Positions 31,893 to 44,037 of a DNA stretch of 45,301 bases are shown here, piece by piece. This DNA is from Bacteroidaceae bacterium (GTDB lineage: Bacteria > Bacteroidota > Bacteroidia > Bacteroidales > Bacteroidaceae), in assembly GCA_017416805.1 (NCBI GenBank), contig JAFQBB010000034.1:1-45301 (forward strand), given 5' to 3'. Below the pieces are notes generated by a model, which was given only the letters and a program-made list of their open reading frames with translations, was not told the DNA's origin and did no database searches. The position numbers and the translations under genes are program-made. Within the stretch, counting starts at the first letter, position 1; every line of letters begins with the position of its first letter.

Positions 31893-34457
31893 TTACACGA
31901 ACCAACGAACGTAGCAGAAGTCCTGACGGTGGGGCAAGTTGACGTTCTTGGGGAACATACGGTATGCCACACGGAAGCTACCGCCATTATCGAGGTGGTG
32001 CTTGCACTGGAAGGTGTAGAGGTCGCCCTCACGCTTGACCACTTCCATAGGCTCAACACTATATACATGGTCTTTGCCTTCCTTGTCCTTGTAGATAGAC
32101 ACAAGTTCGATACCTACGGCATCATCCAAGCCCTTTTCATCAACAACATGAGTGATGGTATATTCCTTACCGGTTTCAATAGAACCAGCAGCGATAGCTT
32201 CGTCCTTAGTTGAAGAAACGACCTCGATATTATCCCAAACAGCTGCTACCTGCTCCTTCCAAGCTGCGATTTCCTTAGCCTTGGCATTGTTATCAGCACT
32301 GAGGTCGGCAAAACGGGCAGCCTCCTTGCAATAGAACTTGCTATAGTAGTCATCCAACTGACGCTTCATGGTGTAGTGGGGAGCTACCTGAGAGATTGAG
32401 TTCTTGATGGTGCGTACCCAACCTTCGCTATAACCCTTAGAGTTGCGAGCATAATACAGAGGCAGAATCTCATTTTCGAGCAAGCTGTAGATAGTAGCTG
32501 CATCGAGCTGATCCTGATGCTCCTGATTCTGGTATGTACGCTTTTCGGTCAACGCCCAACCGGCACCTTCACGGTATCCTTCGAGCCACCAACCGTCAAG
32601 TACAGAGAGATTAACAACACCGTTCATCAATGCCTTCTCACCAGAAGTACCTGATGCTTCGAGAGGACGAGTCGGTGTGTTCATCCAAATATCTACACCT
32701 GAAACAAGGCGACGAGCGAGCTTCATATCGTAATTCTCAAGGAAGATAATCTTACCCAAGAATTCGGGACGACGTGAAATCTCATAAATCTTCTTGATGA
32801 GTCCCTGACCACCTCCATCGTGGGGATGAGCCTTACCGGCAAAGAGGAACTGAACAGGATAGTTGGGGTTGTTTACAATCTTGGCCAAACGGTCGAGGTC
32901 GGTGAACAACAAGTGAGCACGCTTGTAAGTAGCAAAACGACGGGCAAAACCAATCAACAGAGCGTTGGGGTTGATTTTCTCCATCAATGATACGATACGG
33001 CTGGGGTCTCCCTGATTCTTCAACCAGTCTTCACGGAAACTCTTACGGATGTAGTCGATGAGTTTGTTCTTCAGAGCCAAACGAGTGTTCCAAATCTCTT
33101 CATCGCTCACCTCGTAAATTTTCTCCCAAATCTTCTGGTTACTCTGGTCACCCATGAAAGCCTTGTCGAAATGCTTGTTATAAAGGTTCTTCCACTCGGT
33201 AGCACTCCAAGTGGGGAAGTGTACGCCATTGGTTACATAACCTACATGAGACTCTTCGGGGAAGTAGCCTTTCCAAATGCCAGAGAACATACCCTTAGAT
33301 ACCTCTCCGTGCAACCAACTCACACCATTAACTTCCTGACATGTGTTGCAAGCGAAAGTTGACATACAGAAACGCTCGCCCTTGTCACCCGGGTTGATAC
33401 GACCCATATCCATGAACTCGTCCCAAGTGATACCCATCATCTGAGGATAACCGCTCATGTACTTGCCGAAGAGGCTTTCGTCGAAATAGTCGTGACCAGC
33501 TGGCACGGGAGTATGTACGGTATAGAGTGAAGAGGCACGAACCAACTCCATAGCCTGATTGAAAGTAAGGCCACTCTTCACGTAGTCGCACAAACGCTGT
33601 ACGTTGCAGAGCGCAGCGTGACCTTCGTTGCAATGGTAGATATCCTTCTTGATACCCAATTTCTGAAGAGTAAGGATACCACCGATACCAAGCAGAATCT
33701 CCTGCTTCAAACGGTTTTCCCAATCACCACCATAGAGGGCATGTGTGATACTCCTGTCAAAGTCGCTGTTGAGTTCATTGTCGGTATCGAGCAGATAGAG
33801 CTTGATACGACCAACGTTCACTGTCCATACATAAGCGTGAACCTTATAATCCATATAGGGAACCTCAACAACTACAGGATTGCCATTGGCATCCAATGTG
33901 CGCTCAATAGGGAGTGAACCGAAGTTCTGTGCCTCGTAGTTGGCCACCTGCTGACCATCCATAGAGAGTGACTGAGTGAAGTATCCATAACGATAGAGGA
34001 AACCTACAGCACACATATCTACGTTGCTGTCTGAAGCCTCCTTCAAGTAGTCACCGGCAAGGATACCAAGACCACCAGAATAAATTTTCAAAACATGACT
34101 CAAACCGTACTCCATACAGAAGTAGGCTACAGAAGGACGATTGGCATCAGGCTTCACATCCATGTAGGCACGGAATTGAGCATACACCTCGTCAATACGC
34201 TTGAGGATGGACTTATCTGCAGCCAATTCAGCTAATTTTTCATAGCTCATGCGCTCCAACAGGAGAACGGGGTTTTGAGCAACCTCTTTCCACAAAGCGG
34301 GATCCAAATCACCAAACAAATCTGTTGCCTCGTGATTCCAAGCCCACCACATGTTACGTGCCAACTCTTCCAGCTTCTTCAACTCAGCCGGAATACTTGC
34401 TTTTACGGTAATCTCCTTCCAATTAGGAGTATTCGCGTTACTTGCTTTGATTTTCAT
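31893..34457 (-). CDS. glgP: Alpha-glucan (glycogen) phosphorylase
   Basis: 854 residues, GT35. Phosphorolysis of alpha-1,4-glucan ends to glucose-1-phosphate. The N-terminal DUF3417 domain ([16 protein letters not shown], about 30-110) marks the short bacterial/archaeal phosphorylase type. YFCMEYGLS, then the PLP-lysine region [20 protein letters not shown] with Lys in GEK, identify the catalytic core. The C terminus adds a beta domain ending [19 protein letters not shown]. It follows the glycogen synthase gene by 34 bases, so synthesis and breakdown of glycogen are one transcription unit. Confidence 0.95.
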   Translation of the reverse strand: MKIKASNANTPNWKEITVKASIPAELKKLEELARNMWWAWNHEATDLFGDLDPALWKEVAQNPVLLLERMSYEKLAELAADKSILKRIDEVYAQFRAYMDVKPDANRPSVAYFCMEYGLSHVLKIYSGGLGILAGDYLKEASDSNVDMCAVGFLYRYGYFTQSLSMDGQQVANYEAQNFGSLPIERTLDANGNPVVVEVPYMDYKVHAYVWTVNVGRIKLYLLDTDNELNSDFDRSITHALYGGDWENRLKQEILLGIGGILTLQKLGIKKDIYHCNEGHAALCNVQRLCDYVKSGLTFNQAMELVRASSLYTVHTPVPAGHDYFDESLFGKYMSGYPQMMGITWDEFMDMGRINPGDKGERFCMSTFACNTCQEVNGVSWLHGEVSKGMFSGIWKGYFPEESHVGYVTNGVHFPTWSATEWKNLYNKHFDKAFMGDQSNQKIWEKIYEVSDEEIWNTRLALKNKLIDYIRKSFREDWLKNQGDPSRIVSLMEKINPNALLIGFARRFATYKRAHLLFTDLDRLAKIVNNPNYPVQFLFAGKAHPHDGGGQGLIKKIYEISRRPEFLGKIIFLENYDMKLARRLVSGVDIWMNTPTRPLEASGTSGEKALMNGVVNLSVLDGWWLEGYREGAGWALTEKRTYQNQEHQDQLDAATIYSLLENEILPLYYARNSKGYSEGWVRTIKNSISQVAPHYTMKRQLDDYYSKFYCKEAARFADLSADNNAKAKEIAAWKEQVAAVWDNIEVVSSTKDEAIAAGSIETGKEYTITHVVDEKGLDDAVGIELVSIYKDKEGKDHVYSVEPMEVVKREGDLYTFQCKHHLDNGGSFRVAYRMFPKNVNLPHRQDFCYVRWFV

Positions 34458-34491
34458 AATTCTCTCAAATTACTTATTAAATGAATTGTTT

Positions 34492-36168
34492 TTAGTTCTG
34501 TTTTTGATTACGGATACGGGCATTGCGCAAAGCAACGTCGTATGCCTCATAATAATATTGTATAAAATGTTTCCACAAGGCTTTCTCTGCCACCGCAGCT
34601 GCATTCTTGCGAATCTTCTTGATTTCAGTGTCCTTCTTACCAGAGAACTCTGCTATCGTATCACGAATCACATCGGCCACTTCGGAATAATTATAATCCG
34701 AACGATGTACAACTTTCACACCATCTTCAAGTTGGCTATATGCCCCACCCCTCAAGGTATTTGCCCAAAGGCCGAAACCTGCCAAATCGGTTGTGATAGT
34801 AGGTACCTTAAAGGCTACACTTTCCAACGGAGTATATCCCCAAGGTTCATAGTATGATGGATACACGGTCAAGTCTTCACAAGGAAGAACATCATAATAA
34901 TGTTTATTTACAACACCATCCGCACCATCCAAATAGCAGGGAACGAATATAACTTTAACCTTATCCGAAGGTTGGTTGCTCATACCCATATACTTAAGCA
35001 TATCCAACACTTGATCATGTGTCATATTGTGCAACCAATGGGTAATCAAAGGACAAGGAAGTGGAGTTGTAAAAATTTCCTTACTTGCCAAACGCTCTTG
35101 CAAATCCTCACGAGGATGTCCAACCCAACTGGGGACATTGACAAAAGCAAGTACTTTTTTTTTCAAATTCTTATCACGATTCAAACGGTTCAAAGCCTCC
35201 AAGAACACATTGATACCTTTGTTCTTGAATTCATAACGACCGCTGGTACCGATAATCAGAGTTTCATCATCCTTGAACTCTTCACCCAACAGGCAGTTGG
35301 CCAAACGGAGTTTAAACTGACGTGCCTTTTTACGTTTAGAAGTATAGGCTGCACCTACAGGTACAAAATCATCCTCAAACCCATTCATCAGCACCACATC
35401 TACAGGCTTGTCCAACAACTCGGCACATTCGCGAGCGGTAATGTCACTCACCGTAGTGAAACAATCCACATGATGAGCTGTCTGTTTTTCAACCGAATGT
35501 TTGGATTGGATATTCAATTCACCAGCCATTTGATCTCCATTGTAAGCAAAAAGATAATCATACAAAGGTTTGCCATTTCCGGCAATACTGCGTCCGATGG
35601 AAGTCGCATGGGTCGTGAATATAGTTGCGATTGCGGGAACTGCTTTCTGAAGATAAAGTGCTCCAAGACCCGTCATCCATTCATGCGCCTGATACACTAC
35701 AGCATCCTTTGCGGAAAGGTTGTAATGATAGAAACTTTCTACCACCTTGGCAGAGGCATACGAGAACATGGATGCCTCATCATAATCACCATAAGCATGA
35801 AGAGAATCTATCTGAAAATCATTCCACATATCTGTATAAATCTGATTCTTCTGCTCAAAGAAGGGAATAAAATCAACCAATACAGCTATAGGACGACCAG
35901 GAATCTCCCAACGACCTACACGAACATGCAAGCCATCCTGCACCAATGCATGATTACGCCAGTCAGCTAACAATGTCTTATCTTCTACAAAAAGGGGATT
36001 TTCTTTATCCTGCCAAAAATCAGGACCAATAAATATGATTTTGTCCTCAAAACTCTCTTGCAATGTCTTCGCTCTCGTAGACAATACGGTGTAAATACCA
36101 CCAACTTTATTGCAGACCTCCCAACTTGATTCAAAAATGTAATCCGGAGTTTGCATTTTATTCGTCAT
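34492..36168 (-). CDS. Glycogen synthase, GT3 family
   Basis: 558 residues. Transfers glucose from a nucleotide sugar to glycogen. It starts with FESSWEVCNKVGGIYTVLSTRA, the donor-site block of the eukaryote-like GT3 synthases, not the GlgA (GT5) type. YQAHEWMTGLGALYL and the C-terminal YYEPWGYTPLESVAF, with the acid/base Glu in EPWGYTPLE, are conserved. This family is shared by Bacteroidetes and fungi/animals. First gene of the glycogen pair; a -7 box TACCTTTG lies at 36204-36211. Confidence 0.94.
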   Translation of the reverse strand: MTNKMQTPDYIFESSWEVCNKVGGIYTVLSTRAKTLQESFEDKIIFIGPDFWQDKENPLFVEDKTLLADWRNHALVQDGLHVRVGRWEIPGRPIAVLVDFIPFFEQKNQIYTDMWNDFQIDSLHAYGDYDEASMFSYASAKVVESFYHYNLSAKDAVVYQAHEWMTGLGALYLQKAVPAIATIFTTHATSIGRSIAGNGKPLYDYLFAYNGDQMAGELNIQSKHSVEKQTAHHVDCFTTVSDITARECAELLDKPVDVVLMNGFEDDFVPVGAAYTSKRKKARQFKLRLANCLLGEEFKDDETLIIGTSGRYEFKNKGINVFLEALNRLNRDKNLKKKVLAFVNVPSWVGHPREDLQERLASKEIFTTPLPCPLITHWLHNMTHDQVLDMLKYMGMSNQPSDKVKVIFVPCYLDGADGVVNKHYYDVLPCEDLTVYPSYYEPWGYTPLESVAFKVPTITTDLAGFGLWANTLRGGAYSQLEDGVKVVHRSDYNYSEVADVIRDTIAEFSGKKDTEIKKIRKNAAAVAEKALWKHFIQYYYEAYDVALRNARIRNQKQN

Positions 36169-36203
36169 TTTCCTTTATTTATACCTTAAATTAGTAACCG
36201 GTG

Positions 36204-36211
36204 CAAAGGTA
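36204..36211 (-). promoter_or_regulatory. -7 promoter element (TACCTTTG) of the glycogen genes
   Basis: Reverse complement of CAAAGGTA, 36 bases before the glycogen synthase ATG. The -33 region is weak. Confidence 0.5.
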
Positions 36212-36274
36212 CGCATTTTTTGGCAGATAATCAGATATTTGACTCTTTTTTTATTGCTTTATGAAGTAAAATAA

Positions 36275-36322
36275 AAGAAAAATCGCCTACTCTTCGACAT
36301 TTCAGAAGAGCAGGCGATTTCC
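36275..36322 (-). terminator. Terminator of the V-ATPase operon
   Basis: AAATCGCCT (36280-36288) pairs with AGGCGATTT (36312-36320), and CTCTTC (36290-36295) with GAAGAG (36305-36310), one A/C mismatch between. The minus strand then runs TTTTCTTTTATTTT. It lies 43 bases past the ntpK stop. Confidence 0.85.
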
Positions 36323-36365
36323 TTATTATTTTCAATTTGTTAGCGTTAAAGCTAAATCAGTAGCA

Positions 36366-36836
<471 letters not shown>

Positions 36837-36871
36837 TTAATTGTTATTATTTAATTTATTATTTATTCCTT

Positions 36872-38731
36872 TTATTTATCCTTGAACACCTTCACGCGGA
36901 AAGGCGAATACTCCTTACCACCACCTTCGAAATCGGCATTCTTGAAGAATTCCACAAAGGTCAATCGCATAGGATGTACAAACGATGAAATCATACAGAG
37001 GGCGAAATTTATACCATGGCCCAACAACAGAATGATGAGCATGGGCAACCAACGGATAGCCCACGACATATCAGCCGTAAGATCTATAGCCAATGCATTG
37101 AATACACCACCCAACACACCACCTGTCAAACCTAAAGCAAACAGACGGATGTAACTGAGCAGGTCACCCAACAAACCAGTAGCCATACCATACGTATCCC
37201 ATAAGCCCGAACCGAAATTCATGAAGATATTCTTGTCCGGAGAGTTGAAGAAAAAGATCCCAAATACAGAAACTCCCATCAACGCATAAAGCACATAAGT
37301 TACCACCATAGGCAATGCCACACCGCAGAAGGGCAAACCAAAGCATGCGATGGCCGACAACAAGGCAACCACCCACGACATCTTCCCTACTCCATATTTC
37401 CAGCCATAGAGCTTAGCTGCCTTCATACCTGCCAACACCATACCCAACAATACTTGTATCAAACCGATAATTACGGATATCACCATCATGGGTGAATAAC
37501 CGAATATTGTAAAGTTGGCATCGCTGATAAAGTAAGGCTTGATAGGAGCAAGGAATGCCCAATCCGCTTGATTGAGGTCGATTCCCAAGAAAGATCCTGT
37601 GAGCGAACCACAGATGATGGTCATCACACCCAGAATAATCCCCAATGTGCCATACCCCTTCATATCTGCACTCAATTTCTTGCGCAAAATCAGACTGACA
37701 AGCAGAATAATGAGTCCATAACCCGCATCACCCATGCACAATCCGAAGAAAAGCATGAAAAAGGGAGCAAAGAAAGGAGTCGGATCAAGATCGTGATACT
37801 TGGGCAACGAATACATGCGCAAGATGGGTTCGAACAGACGGCTATACGAATCATTCTTTATCTGCACCGGCACATCGTCCTCCAACTTAGGATTCTCTAT
37901 CTCGTAGAACACATGATTGTTCTCCAAATATGCCACCACCTCTTCTGACTTCTCTTCGAGCGTCCATCCCACAATCAATTTCACAGCATCACCAGCCACT
38001 GATTCGGTGTTCAAGTGTACTTTCGACAAGGAAATGTCATTATCGTTCTCCACTTGTCCGGCCAAAAGGCTATTACGTTGCTCCAAATTCAATCGGTAGA
38101 GATATTTGCGCACGTCCTGCAACTGATTTTCCAACCCCTCCTTCTCCTTATTATAATAAGAAAGGGATTCGTTTGGTAATTGCAATTTCTCTGCCGCAAT
38201 ATCAGGAACCTCAGTAGAGAAGGTTACGAAGTATGACTTTCCGCTTGACTCGCTGATAATCTGCGCAAAATATTCATCGCTCCATTCGGCTTTAAACATC
38301 TTGCTCGGGCAACAATAGAAATTGACCTGATAACCGGAATCAGAAAGACGTTGCACTGAAGCCCAATCGAAGTTTCCCCACGGCAACAGACTATCCATTG
38401 CCTTATCCACATTATCAATGCGGTGTTTCAACCTGTTCTCTTCAGCCAATTTACATTCCACATCTTCTATCAGCTTCAGCCCCTTGGAGGCATCAGCAGG
38501 TTGACTTTGTACATTCACATCGAACTGATATGTCTCTGCCACGAAATCCAATGCCTTTAGCGCATTGTTGTATCGCTCTGCCAACGCCAGACTTGCCTGC
38601 AATTCGGAACTGGTAGCACCGCTCTGCAACTCTTGAATGTGCAGCACACCCAAATCACGGATATCTGCCAAGAACCGCTCATACTCCTTGCCAGTAACAA
38701 GGAAAGTCAGTTTTTTCATTTTCTGAATCAT
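36872..38731 (-). CDS. ntpI: V-type ATPase subunit I (membrane stator)
   Basis: 619 residues. The N-terminal half is cytoplasmic and coiled-coil rich; the C-terminal half has seven or eight TM segments starting near residue 325 (PFFAPFFMLFFGLCMGDAGYG). The key ion-channel Arg region is SYIRLFALGLTGGVLGGVF. Its ATG overlaps the subunit D stop as ATGA. Corresponds to eukaryotic subunit a. Confidence 0.95.
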   Translation of the reverse strand: MIQKMKKLTFLVTGKEYERFLADIRDLGVLHIQELQSGATSSELQASLALAERYNNALKALDFVAETYQFDVNVQSQPADASKGLKLIEDVECKLAEENRLKHRIDNVDKAMDSLLPWGNFDWASVQRLSDSGYQVNFYCCPSKMFKAEWSDEYFAQIISESSGKSYFVTFSTEVPDIAAEKLQLPNESLSYYNKEKEGLENQLQDVRKYLYRLNLEQRNSLLAGQVENDNDISLSKVHLNTESVAGDAVKLIVGWTLEEKSEEVVAYLENNHVFYEIENPKLEDDVPVQIKNDSYSRLFEPILRMYSLPKYHDLDPTPFFAPFFMLFFGLCMGDAGYGLIILLVSLILRKKLSADMKGYGTLGIILGVMTIICGSLTGSFLGIDLNQADWAFLAPIKPYFISDANFTIFGYSPMMVISVIIGLIQVLLGMVLAGMKAAKLYGWKYGVGKMSWVVALLSAIACFGLPFCGVALPMVVTYVLYALMGVSVFGIFFFNSPDKNIFMNFGSGLWDTYGMATGLLGDLLSYIRLFALGLTGGVLGGVFNALAIDLTADMSWAIRWLPMLIILLLGHGINFALCMISSFVHPMRLTFVEFFKNADFEGGGKEYSPFRVKVFKDK

Positions 38732-39333
38732 GCCTCGGCCTCCTTTCTCTTTTCCTGAATCGATTTCAAGATTTTCTGTGAAGACTTGGAGAGGTTCTCC
38801 TCATCTTCCATAAATCGCTTGATCTTGCGCACGGCCTCCTGGAAACCCGGAATCTGCACCTTCTCAAAAAGGTTCACCTTCTGAGTGGTCTTCTTACGGG
38901 CATGTTCCAACAACCCCAACTTGGCAAGCACAAATTCGCGCTCGACAGCTGTCTTGGCAAGTCCTTGCAACAGATTGATACCGTCAAAGTACCACTTCGG
39001 AGCACTGAACAAGCCAAACGGGCGAACTTCCAGACGTATATTCTTCAAAATAGGAACACGGACACCAGCAATCTTCTTCACATCCAGTTCCACATCTTTC
39101 AGAGCTACCAATGAGGGATCAAACTCTCCCCACAAGGCATACATCGTTTCGTATCCGCCAATCTGACTCTCCAGTTTCTTTTCCAAAGCCACGGCTTCCT
39201 CCTTGCACTTCTTCACCTCCAGACGCAATGCCGTCTCCTTGCTCTTGATAATAGGCAAAGTACGTTGTCGCATCTTCAGTTGCTTTTCAATCTGCTGAAG
39301 CGATGTTTTGTTATATTGAAACTTAATTGCCAT
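38728..39333 (-). CDS. ntpD: V-type ATPase subunit D (central stalk)
   Basis: 201 residues, two long coiled-coil helices at the ends (KTSLQQIEKQLKMRQR; VRKIKRFMEDEENLSKSSQKILKSIQEKRKE region) with a short middle hairpin, the typical rotor-shaft form. Lies between B and I, overlapping I by 4 bases. Confidence 0.92.
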   Translation of the reverse strand: MAIKFQYNKTSLQQIEKQLKMRQRTLPIIKSKETALRLEVKKCKEEAVALEKKLESQIGGYETMYALWGEFDPSLVALKDVELDVKKIAGVRVPILKNIRLEVRPFGLFSAPKWYFDGINLLQGLAKTAVEREFVLAKLGLLEHARKKTTQKVNLFEKVQIPGFQEAVRKIKRFMEDEENLSKSSQKILKSIQEKRKEAEA

Positions 39334-39357
39334 ATAAAATTCTATAAGGTATAGGAT

Positions 39358-40683
39358 TTACTTCCAGTAAATATCCGTAAATTCCTTCTTGATATTCACC
39401 TCTTCAATCTTGAAGTATTTGAGGAAGAGTGTCCACGTCACATCAAGCATTTCTTCTGTATCGAGGTTCACGTCAATAGCCAGCAATTTCTCGGCATACT
39501 CCTTGGCGAAATCCAAACAACGGTTATCATAATCAGTCAGGTCAAAACCATTCTCCAATTTAGTCTTTGCATTGGCGGCATCAGAGTAAAGACGAATAGC
39601 AGCATTCATTACCTGGCTATGATCCTTACGAGTCTTCTTACCAGCCACCAACTGCTTCAGACGAGACAATGAACGGAATGGGTCAACAATAACCTTACCC
39701 ACATCTGAGTCACGACGCAGATAGAGCTGTCCCTCGGTAATGTAACCAGTATTATCGGGTACTGCATGTGTAATGTCACCACCAGACAAAGTAGTCACGG
39801 CAATGATGGTGATTGATCCACCGCCCACCTCATCGGGGAACTGTACGGCCTTTTCGTAAATCTTAGCCAAGTCAGAGTAGAGTGAACCAGGCATAGAGTC
39901 CTTTGAAGGAATCTGGTCCATACGGTTAGACACGATGGCCAATGAGTCGGCATACGAAGTCATATCGGTCAAAAGCACGAGTACCTTCTCGTTTTTCTCC
40001 ACAGCAAAATACTCTGCAGCTGTCAGAGCCATATCTGGAATCAACAGACGCTCTACTGCAGGGTCCTCCGTCGTGTTCATGAAACAAATGATACGGTCCA
40101 ACGCACCGGCATTGGAGAAGGTGTTGCGGAAGAAGTAATAGTCATCGTTGGTCATACCCATACCACCCAAGATAATCTTGTCAACCTTGGCACGCAAAGC
40201 CACCATAGCCATCACTTCGTTGAACGGCTGATCAGGGTCAGCAAAGAACGGAATCTTCTGACCTGACACAAGGGTATTGTTCAAGTCAATACCGGCAATA
40301 CCGGTAGCAATAAGTTCACTCGGTTGCTTACGACGCACGGGGTTCACCGAAGGGCCACCAATTTCCACTTCCTTACCTTCAATCTCCGGACCTCCATCAA
40401 TAGGAGTACCATAGGCATTGAAAAAACGTCCGGACAGTTGGTCACCCACCTTCAAGGTAGGAGCTTTGCCCAAGAACACCACTTCAGCATTAGTGGGAAT
40501 ACCACCCGTACCTTCAAAAACCTGAAGGGTCACATCATCGCCAGCAATCTTCACCACCTGGGCCAACTTGCCATTGATGGTAGCCAATTCATCATAACCA
40601 ACACCCTTCGCCTTCAACGAACAAGTAGCTTTGGTTATCTGGCTGATTTTCGTATATACTTTTTGAAAAGCTGTTGTTGCCAT
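39358..40683 (-). CDS. ntpB: V-type ATPase subunit B (non-catalytic)
   Basis: 441 residues, the regulatory nucleotide-binding partner of A. The P-loop is degenerate (the segment ISGQKIPFF-like region LVSGQKIPFFAD has no Lys-Thr/Ser P-loop), as usual for B. It contains RKQPSELIATGIAGID, SNRMDQIPSKDSMPGSLYSDLA and GSITIIAVTTLSGGDITHAVPD. Starts 15 bases after ntpA. Confidence 0.96.
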   Translation of the reverse strand: MATTAFQKVYTKISQITKATCSLKAKGVGYDELATINGKLAQVVKIAGDDVTLQVFEGTGGIPTNAEVVFLGKAPTLKVGDQLSGRFFNAYGTPIDGGPEIEGKEVEIGGPSVNPVRRKQPSELIATGIAGIDLNNTLVSGQKIPFFADPDQPFNEVMAMVALRAKVDKIILGGMGMTNDDYYFFRNTFSNAGALDRIICFMNTTEDPAVERLLIPDMALTAAEYFAVEKNEKVLVLLTDMTSYADSLAIVSNRMDQIPSKDSMPGSLYSDLAKIYEKAVQFPDEVGGGSITIIAVTTLSGGDITHAVPDNTGYITEGQLYLRRDSDVGKVIVDPFRSLSRLKQLVAGKKTRKDHSQVMNAAIRLYSDAANAKTKLENGFDLTDYDNRCLDFAKEYAEKLLAIDVNLDTEEMLDVTWTLFLKYFKIEEVNIKKEFTDIYWK

Positions 40684-40698
40684 ATCTTATACCTTATA

Positions 40699-42240
40699 TT
40701 ATTTATGTCCGGCAAGCATTTCCTGAATCTGATTCTTGAAGTCATAGTATTGCTCTGACTTATATTCTGAATAGTTCATCTGCTTGCATACGTTAATCAT
40801 CTTCTTGAAATAATCCACTACATCCTGGAAGTTGTCAAACTTGAAGTCGATATTACAGATTTCCACCACCAAGTCGAGGATCTCCTCCTGACGCTCCAGT
40901 GAAGTCACAGCATCCACTTCATCAAACGCATCCTGCTGAAGGATGACGAAGTCAATGATTTCAGACTTCCAGAATGTTTCGTGATAATCCACAGGCACAC
41001 CATCGTCACCCAAGATATTAATCTGCTCGGCAATCTCCTTACCACGTTGCATACGGGTCTTCAGGTCAAGCACTTTCGGTATCCAACGGTCATTAATACG
41101 CTCCTTGATGTATTCTGCAAACTCAGGATATTCCAAGTATTTTGAATAAGAGTCAATGGGGTTCACAGCCGGATAACGTTTCTTGTCGGCACGATCCTGC
41201 TCCAAGGCATAAAAGCAACGGGCTACCTTCTTGGTATTCTCCGTCACAGGTTCCTTCAAGTTACCACCTGCAGGAGATACCGTACCGATGAAGGTGATAG
41301 AACCCACCTCACCGTTGTTCAGATAAACATATCCTGCGCGACCGTAGAAGTTTGAAATCAAAGCCGAGAGGTCCATAGGGAATGCATCGGGGCCAGGCAA
41401 CTCCTCCATACGGTTTGACATCTCACGCAGAGCCTGTGCCCAACGTGAAGTAGAGTCTGCCATCAACAATACACGGAGTCCCATTGCGCGGTAATACTCA
41501 GCCATGGTCATAGCAGTATATACAGAAGCCTCACGGGCAGCTACAGGCATGTTTGAAGTATTGGCGATGATGATAGTACGCTCCATCAACTTGCGTCCAG
41601 TGTGGGGGTCGTCCAATTCAGGGAATTCAGTAAAGATTTCCACAACCTCATTGGCACGTTCACCACAGGCTGCAATGATTACGATGTCGGCTTCAGCCTG
41701 TTTAGAAATAGCATGTTGGAGCACAGTCTTACCCGTACCGAAAGGACCGGGGATAAAGCCCGTACCACCTTCCACTATAGGGTTGAATGTATCGATAGTA
41801 CGTACACCTGTCTCCAACAGTTTGAAGGGACGCGGCTTCTGCTTGTACTGAGTCATGGCAAACTTCACCGGCCAGTGCTGAATCATGTTCACCTCAATAT
41901 CCTTTCCTTCTGCATCGGTCAACACGGCTACCACATCGCTTACCTTGTATTGTCCTTTGGGAGCAATGCTTTTCACCTTGGCTTTACCTTCCAATTGGAA
42001 AGGCACCATAATCTTCAGCGGTTGTGAGTTTTCTTCCACACCACCCAACCAGTCGGCAGCCTGCACCTCGTCACCAACTTTAGCAATCGGGGTAAAGTCC
42101 CACAAACGATCCTCATCGATAGGGTCAGTGTATTGTCCACGTTTCAGGAATACACCCTCCATCTTGTCAAGGTCGTTCTGCAAACCGTCGAAATTCTTCG
42201 ACAACATACCGGGAAGCGCTAAGCTTTTGCCGTGCTTCAA
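40699..42240 (-). CDS. ntpA: V-type ATPase subunit A (catalytic), N terminus cut by a chimeric junction
   Basis: The genuine V-ATPase sequence runs from about [19 protein letters not shown]-like PGMLSKN to the end, coding about 504 residues of a normal 580-590. The P-loop [12 protein letters not shown], the Glu-containing [15 protein letters not shown] and [13 protein letters not shown] are intact. The first 10 residues of the open frame (TTG start at 42240, LKHGKSLAL) are mnmG DNA read in another frame, so the N-terminal beta domain and most of the start are missing. True coding ends near 42213. Subunits C, E and F that usually lie upstream are absent for the same reason. Confidence 0.93.
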   Translation of the reverse strand: MKHGKSLALPGMLSKNFDGLQNDLDKMEGVFLKRGQYTDPIDEDRLWDFTPIAKVGDEVQAADWLGGVEENSQPLKIMVPFQLEGKAKVKSIAPKGQYKVSDVVAVLTDAEGKDIEVNMIQHWPVKFAMTQYKQKPRPFKLLETGVRTIDTFNPIVEGGTGFIPGPFGTGKTVLQHAISKQAEADIVIIAACGERANEVVEIFTEFPELDDPHTGRKLMERTIIIANTSNMPVAAREASVYTAMTMAEYYRAMGLRVLLMADSTSRWAQALREMSNRMEELPGPDAFPMDLSALISNFYGRAGYVYLNNGEVGSITFIGTVSPAGGNLKEPVTENTKKVARCFYALEQDRADKKRYPAVNPIDSYSKYLEYPEFAEYIKERINDRWIPKVLDLKTRMQRGKEIAEQINILGDDGVPVDYHETFWKSEIIDFVILQQDAFDEVDAVTSLERQEEILDLVVEICNIDFKFDNFQDVVDYFKKMINVCKQMNYSEYKSEQYYDFKNQIQEMLAGHK

Positions 42241-44026
42241 GTCTTAAACCGTCAATTACAGAATAATCTATGTCTTCTGCTAGTTTTTTATCTTCGAGCT
42301 TTTTAAATTGCTCGACTTGCTTCATCTGACGTGAAATATATCCGTCGTATTTAATGCGTACCTCTACTAATTCGATTTCGAATCGGTTAAGCTCTGGTCT
42401 GTCTTTGTCTAATACGCTTAAAAGCTTATAGTTAAGCTCAGGTCTGCGTAATAAATCCGCAAGTTTAATACCGGTTTTTATCTGAGTTGAATTGTGTTCT
42501 GCCAAGAATTTATTTACACTATCATCGGGCGGAACAACAGTTTTTTCAAGTCGCTCTTGCTCAGCTCGAACCCGAGCCATTTTATTGCAAAAAGCATCAT
42601 AACGTTCTTGGGATATTAGTCCCACACGATAACCTTCAGGCGTAAGACGTTCATCAGCATTGTCCTGTCTTAAAAGGAGTCTGTATTCTGAACGTGATGT
42701 CATCATTCTGTATGGTTCTTTTGTTCCTTTGGTTACCAAATCATCAATAAGTGTTCCTATGTAGCTGCCTGAACGATCTAGTGTCATAGAAGGCATATTT
42801 TTAAGCTTTAAAGCTGCATTTATGCCTGCAACCAAGCCTTGAGCTGCTGCTTCTTCGTAGCCTGAACTACCGTTAAACTGTCCCGCACCGTAAAGACCTG
42901 GAATTTCTTTAAATTCAAGTGTAGGATAAAGCTGAGTCGGGTCAATACAGTCATATTCTATTGCATATGCAGTGCGCATCATCTGAACATTTTCAAGACC
43001 GGAGATAGACCGCAGCATTTTAATCTGAACGTCTTCAGGAAGGCTTGAAGACATTCCCTGAACATACATCTCATCGGTATTTGCACCCATGGGTTCTATA
43101 AAAAGCTGATGCCTTTCTTTATCAGCAAAACGAACAACCTTATCTTCAATTGATGGGCAATATCTTGGTCCTACTCCCTCAATCTTACCGCTATAAAGCG
43201 GTGAACGGTGGAGATTTTCTTTTATAATACGATGTGTTTCTGCGTTGGTATAAGTTAAATAGCACGAAACCTGATTTTCTCCAATGTCATCATTTTCAAA
43301 GGAAAATGGTGTTATTTCATCATCGCCACACTGCTCTTCCATTTTTGAAAAATCAACACTTGAGCGGTTAATTCGTGCCGGCGTTCCGGTTTTAAAACGC
43401 ATTAATTTTGCGCCTAATTTTACGAGCGATTCAGATAATCTATTTGCAGGAAACATTCCGTCAGGGCCGCTGCTATATGCTACATCACCAATTATGATTC
43501 GGCCCATAAGATATGTACCGGTACAAATTATAACCGCTTTAGTACGGTAATATGCACCAATATGAGTAACTACGCCGCTTATTGCACCGTTATCACTTGT
43601 TATATCTATTATTTCGGCTTGCTTGAGTTCAAGACCTTTAGTCTGCTCGATGGTATGCTTCATAACCGCTTGGTATGCTCTTCTGTCAGATTGAACACGA
43701 AGAGAATGAACAGCTGGACCTTTGCCACGATTAAGCATTCTTGACTGTAAGAAAGTTTTATCTGCAGCCTTTCCCATTTCTCCGCCTAAGGCATCTATTT
43801 CTCTGACTAAATGTCCTTTTGCCGTTCCCCCAATTGACGGATTACAAGGCATATTTGCAACGGCATCTAAATTAATTGAAAATAAAGCAGTAGAAAGTCC
43901 TAAACGAGCGCAAGCAAGTGCTGCTTCACATCCTGCGTGACCTGCTCCGACTACAACGACATCATAGTCACCCGCATAATAAGATGCGGTTTCTGGCAGC
44001 TTTATTTCGATATTTTCATTAATCAT
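42167..44026 (-). CDS. mnmG: tRNA uridine 5-carboxymethylaminomethyl modification enzyme, C terminus lost
   Basis: FAD-dependent partner of MnmE that modifies U34 of certain tRNAs. The N-terminal dinucleotide fold [20 protein letters not shown] and the conserved [22 protein letters not shown] and [12 protein letters not shown] are present. Family sequence runs to ARQKLSA at about residue 604; the remaining 15 residues are out-of-frame ntpA DNA, and the final 30 or so family residues (SIGQASRISGVSPADI-type) are gone. The start is preceded by AAAGGAG at 44038-44044, a canonical Shine-Dalgarno unlike the Bacteroidales genes here. Sequence and codon use are Firmicutes-like. Confidence 0.94.
   Translation of the reverse strand: MINENIEIKLPETASYYAGDYDVVVVGAGHAGCEAALACARLGLSTALFSINLDAVANMPCNPSIGGTAKGHLVREIDALGGEMGKAADKTFLQSRMLNRGKGPAVHSLRVQSDRRAYQAVMKHTIEQTKGLELKQAEIIDITSDNGAISGVVTHIGAYYRTKAVIICTGTYLMGRIIIGDVAYSSGPDGMFPANRLSESLVKLGAKLMRFKTGTPARINRSSVDFSKMEEQCGDDEITPFSFENDDIGENQVSCYLTYTNAETHRIIKENLHRSPLYSGKIEGVGPRYCPSIEDKVVRFADKERHQLFIEPMGANTDEMYVQGMSSSLPEDVQIKMLRSISGLENVQMMRTAYAIEYDCIDPTQLYPTLEFKEIPGLYGAGQFNGSSGYEEAAAQGLVAGINAALKLKNMPSMTLDRSGSYIGTLIDDLVTKGTKEPYRMMTSRSEYRLLLRQDNADERLTPEGYRVGLISQERYDAFCNKMARVRAEQERLEKTVVPPDDSVNKFLAEHNSTQIKTGIKLADLLRRPELNYKLLSVLDKDRPELNRFEIELVEVRIKYDGYISRQMKQVEQFKKLEDKKLAEDIDYSVIDGLRLEARQKLSASRYVVEEFRRFAERP
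42205..42222. other. Chimeric junction between Bacteroidales and Firmicutes-type sequence
   Basis: On the minus strand mnmG reads [12 protein letters not shown], then abruptly leaves the family; ntpA begins in family only at PGMLS. The changeover falls near GGGAAGCGCTAAGCTT (42211-42226). Both genes are cut at the same point on the same strand. Confidence 0.85.
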
Positions 44027-44037
44027 ATATAAGGTTG

